A DNA stretch of 34,015 bases from Egaibacter sp046050465 (lineage in GTDB: Bacteria > Pseudomonadota > Gammaproteobacteria > Burkholderiales > Burkholderiaceae_C). The notes below the pieces were generated by a model. The model saw nothing but the letters and a program-made list of their open reading frames with translations, was not told where the DNA came from and ran no database searches. The position numbers were made by a program, and so were the translations under genes. Positions 31,710 to 34,015 of this stretch are shown piece after piece. How positions within the stretch are numbered: the stretch's first letter is position 1; each line of letters begins with the position of its first letter. The DNA lies in NCBI GenBank assembly GCA_046050465.1, contig JBJOPS010000017.1:1-34015 (forward strand), given 5' to 3'.

Positions 31710-34015
31710 ATGACCGACCTGTCCGCCGATTACAAAGCCTTGGCCAACTACAAACCCACGCACAAAGTGCGCTTTGTTACGGCGGCTAGCCTGTTTGATG
31801 GGCACGATGCCGCCATCAACATCATGCGCCGCATCATCATGAGCATGGGCGCGGAGGTGATTCACTTAGGGCACAACCGCAGCGTTGAAGAGGTCGTCAC
31901 CGCAGCGCTGCAAGAAGACGCGCAAGGCATCGCCATCAGCTCCTACCAAGGCGGGCATGTGGAGTACTTCAAGTACATGATAGACCTGCTCAAAGCCCGT
32001 GGCGGCGCGCACATTCAGGTGTTTGGCGGCGGCGGCGGCGTGATTGTGCCGCCTGAAATTCGCGATTTGCATGCTTACGGCGTCTCACGCATTTTCAGCC
32101 CTGAAGACGGCCAACGCATGGGCTTGCAAGGCATGATCGGCGAGATGGTGATGCGCTGCGACAAAGATTTGACGGCCTACGCACCCAGCAAACTAGACGT
32201 AATTCAAGGCCATTCTGACGCGAGTTGGCGCGCTTTGTCGCAGCTCATCACAGCACTCGAAAATGGGAAGGTAAATGAGGCTCTAGCCGGCGAATTAACT
32301 GCCAAAGCAGCTACTAAAAAGGTAGCGGTTTTGGGCATCACCGGCACTGGCGGTGCGGGCAAATCCAGCTTGACTGACGAGCTGATTCGCCGTTTTAGGC
32401 TTGATTTAAACGACAGCCTACGCATCGCCGTCATCAGCATAGACCCCTCGCGCCGCAAAACCGGCGGCGCGTTGTTGGGTGACCGCATCCGCATGAATGC
32501 CATCTCGCCATGGAACACCACAGCGAAGTCTGGAACCGATTCCGGCCAACGCGTGTTTATGCGCAGTCTGGCCACCCGCGAATTTGGCTCTGAAATCAGC
32601 GCTGCATTGCCCCAGGTCATCGCCGCTTGCAAGTGCGCTGGGTTTGACTTGGTCATCGTGGAAACCTCAGGCATTGGCCAGGGCGACGCGGCCATCGTGC
32701 CGCATGTCGATGTGCCCATGTATGTGATGACGCCAGAGTTTGGCGCTGCCAGCCAACTGGAAAAAATCGACATGCTGGACTTTGCCGAGTTTGTCGCCAT
32801 CAACAAATTCGACCGCAAGGGTGCGCTGGACGCCTTGCGCGATGTCTCCAAACAAGTGCAGCGAAACAAAGAAGCGTGGACCACGCCTGCCGACCAAATG
32901 CCCGTGTTTGGCACCATGGCGGCGCGTTTCAATGACGACGGCGTGACAGCGCTGTACCAAGCGCTTAAAACCCGTTTGCTTGAACTGGGCTTGAAAGTAC
33001 CGACAAACGCTGGCCAATTGCCACTTGTGAAGGTGCGCTACAGCACCAACCAAACACCCGTGGTACCCGCCGCCCGCACCCGTTACCTGGCTGAAATCTC
33101 AGACACGGTGCGTGGCTATAAAAAACGTGCCCGCAGCGAAGCCGCTTTAGCCCGCGAAATCCAACAACTGCGTGCCGCCGCCAAGATGCTGGCGGTGGAC
33201 AAGCCGGACAAGGCACGCGCGTCCGAAGCCGCCCTTGATTTAGCCGCTAAACGTGAAGCTATTCAAGAGCCTTCCGCCAAAAAGTTGCTGGCGCAGTGGC
33301 CTGAAATGCAGCAGGCCTACGCGGGTGACGAGTACGTCGTCAAAATTCGCGACAAAGAAATCCGCACCGCGCTGACCAGCAAGTCGCTCAGCGGCACCAC
33401 CATTCGAAAAGTCGCCCTGCCGCAATACGAAGACCATGGCGAAGTGCTGAAATGGCTGATGCTAGACAACGTGCCCGGCAGCTACCCCTACACCGCCGGC
33501 ACCTTTGCCTTCAAGCGCGAGGGTGAAGACCCCACCCGCATGTTTGCCGGTGAAGGCGATGCGTTTCGCACCAACCGCCGCTTCAAACTGCTCTCAGAAG
33601 GCATGGCGGCCAAGCGTTTGTCCACGGCCTTTGACTCGGTGACTCTGTACGGCAACGACCCCGATTTGCGGCCCGACATTTACGGCAAGGTCGGCAACTC
33701 TGGCGTGTCCATTGCCACGCTGGACGACATGAAGGTGCTGTACGACGGCTTCGATTTGTGCAACCCGTCCACCAGCGTGTCCATGACCATCAACGGCCCT
33801 GCGCCCAGCATTTTGGCGATGTTCATGAACACCGCCATCGACCAAAACATCGCCAAGTTCAAAACCGACAATGGCCGTGAGCCGACCGAAACCGAAACTG
33901 CCAAGATCAAAGAGTGGGTACAAGAGAATGTGCGCGGTACGGTGCAGGCGGATATTTTGAAAGAAGACCAAGGGCAAAACACCTGCATTTTCAGCACCGA
34001 GTTCAGCCTCAAGGT
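31710..34015 (+). CDS. icmF: Isobutyryl-CoA mutase fused to its G-protein chaperone, 3' end outside the window
   Basis: The first 768 codons of a protein usually near 1,090 residues long. Order: a B12-binding domain with DGHD (30-33; H32 the cobalt ligand), a MeaI-type GTPase domain (Walker A GTGGAGKSS at 212-220, then SIDPSRRKTGGALLGDR and VETSGIGQGD), a linker, and the substrate-binding mutase domain that continues past the end (GSYPYTAGTFAF and onward). This domain order is specific to IcmF. It interconverts isobutyryl- and n-butyryl-CoA using adenosylcobalamin, while its own GTPase part guards cofactor loading. The ATG at 31710 has a GGAG site. Codons in the linker before the GTPase coincide with a dispersed repeat copy. 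Confidence 0.94.
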   Translation, partial: MTDLSADYKALANYKPTHKVRFVTAASLFDGHDAAINIMRRIIMSMGAEVIHLGHNRSVEEVVTAALQEDAQGIAISSYQGGHVEYFKYMIDLLKARGGAHIQVFGGGGGVIVPPEIRDLHAYGVSRIFSPEDGQRMGLQGMIGEMVMRCDKDLTAYAPSKLDVIQGHSDASWRALSQLITALENGKVNEALAGELTAKAATKKVAVLGITGTGGAGKSSLTDELIRRFRLDLNDSLRIAVISIDPSRRKTGGALLGDRIRMNAISPWNTTAKSGTDSGQRVFMRSLATREFGSEISAALPQVIAACKCAGFDLVIVETSGIGQGDAAIVPHVDVPMYVMTPEFGAASQLEKIDMLDFAEFVAINKFDRKGALDALRDVSKQVQRNKEAWTTPADQMPVFGTMAARFNDDGVTALYQALKTRLLELGLKVPTNAGQLPLVKVRYSTNQTPVVPAARTRYLAEISDTVRGYKKRARSEAALAREIQQLRAAAKMLAVDKPDKARASEAALDLAAKREAIQEPSAKKLLAQWPEMQQAYAGDEYVVKIRDKEIRTALTSKSLSGTTIRKVALPQYEDHGEVLKWLMLDNVPGSYPYTAGTFAFKREGEDPTRMFAGEGDAFRTNRRFKLLSEGMAAKRLSTAFDSVTLYGNDPDLRPDIYGKVGNSGVSIATLDDMKVLYDGFDLCNPSTSVSMTINGPAPSILAMFMNTAIDQNIAKFKTDNGREPTETETAKIKEWVQENVRGTVQADILKEDQGQNTCIFSTEFSLK
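32279..32326 (+). repeat. Dispersed 48-bp repeat, copy C (inside icmF)
   Basis: GGCTCTAGCCGGCG starts the copy, followed by GCCAAAGCAGCTACTAAAAA and GGTAGC. It has the same length and order of motifs as copy A but is more diverged. It is read in frame as the linker between the B12 and GTPase domains. Confidence 0.55.

Noticed and set aside
32204..32932. Minus-strand open frame of 242 codons opposite icmF
   Set aside because: IcmF GTPase motifs are unambiguous on the plus strand; the other frame is a shadow.

Overview
The window looks like chromosomal DNA of a betaproteobacterium of the order Burkholderiales, most likely a Comamonadaceae member close to Rhodoferax or Polaromonas. The evidence is the form of the ribosomal proteins (101-residue S14 and S4 without zinc cysteines, zinc-type L36), an oxyR-ubiA pair, CoaX as pantothenate kinase, the fused mutase IcmF, and a family of short dispersed repeats I associate with that group. 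This placement is inference from reading, not from a search.

Bases 1-6,880 are accessory and decayed. A 50-bp tandem repeat sits at the window edge, then an intact IS5-like insertion sequence. Next, on the minus strand, comes a tightly coupled cluster of genes linked to type I secretion. In transcription order it holds a 5'-truncated HlyB-type exporter ATPase, a four-helix membrane protein, a short chimeric protein, a second copy of only the last ~50 codons of the exporter, a one-helix membrane protein, an 822-residue RTX/calcium-binding protein and a small lipoprotein cut by the IS. Shared sequence at the cluster's boundaries suggests a modular secreted-protein system in which variable cassettes are exchanged by recombination. 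A remnant of a Fic-family gene follows.

Bases 6,880-14,582 are core metabolism: oxyR, ubiA, a rhomboid-family membrane protein, proC (minus strand), and glpK-glpD for glycerol use.

Bases 14,589-23,594 are the spc and alpha ribosomal-protein operons (rplN to rplQ, including secY and rpoA), with their own sigma70-like promoter. No S10 operon lies directly upstream. The infA gene normally found between secY and rpmJ survives only as a frameshifted fragment. An initiator tRNA and two hairpin terminators close the block.

Bases 23,769-29,123 hold a molybdopterin oxidoreductase divergent from an M20 amidohydrolase/DUF2817 pair, then coaX. Bases 29,161-31,646 form a sulfur module: a persulfide dioxygenase-rhodanese fusion and a CsoR-family repressor, divergent from two YeeE/YedE-type transporter genes across a 26-bp palindromic operator. 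The window ends inside icmF (isobutyryl-CoA mutase fused to its G-protein chaperone), which is preceded by a perfect 28-bp palindrome.
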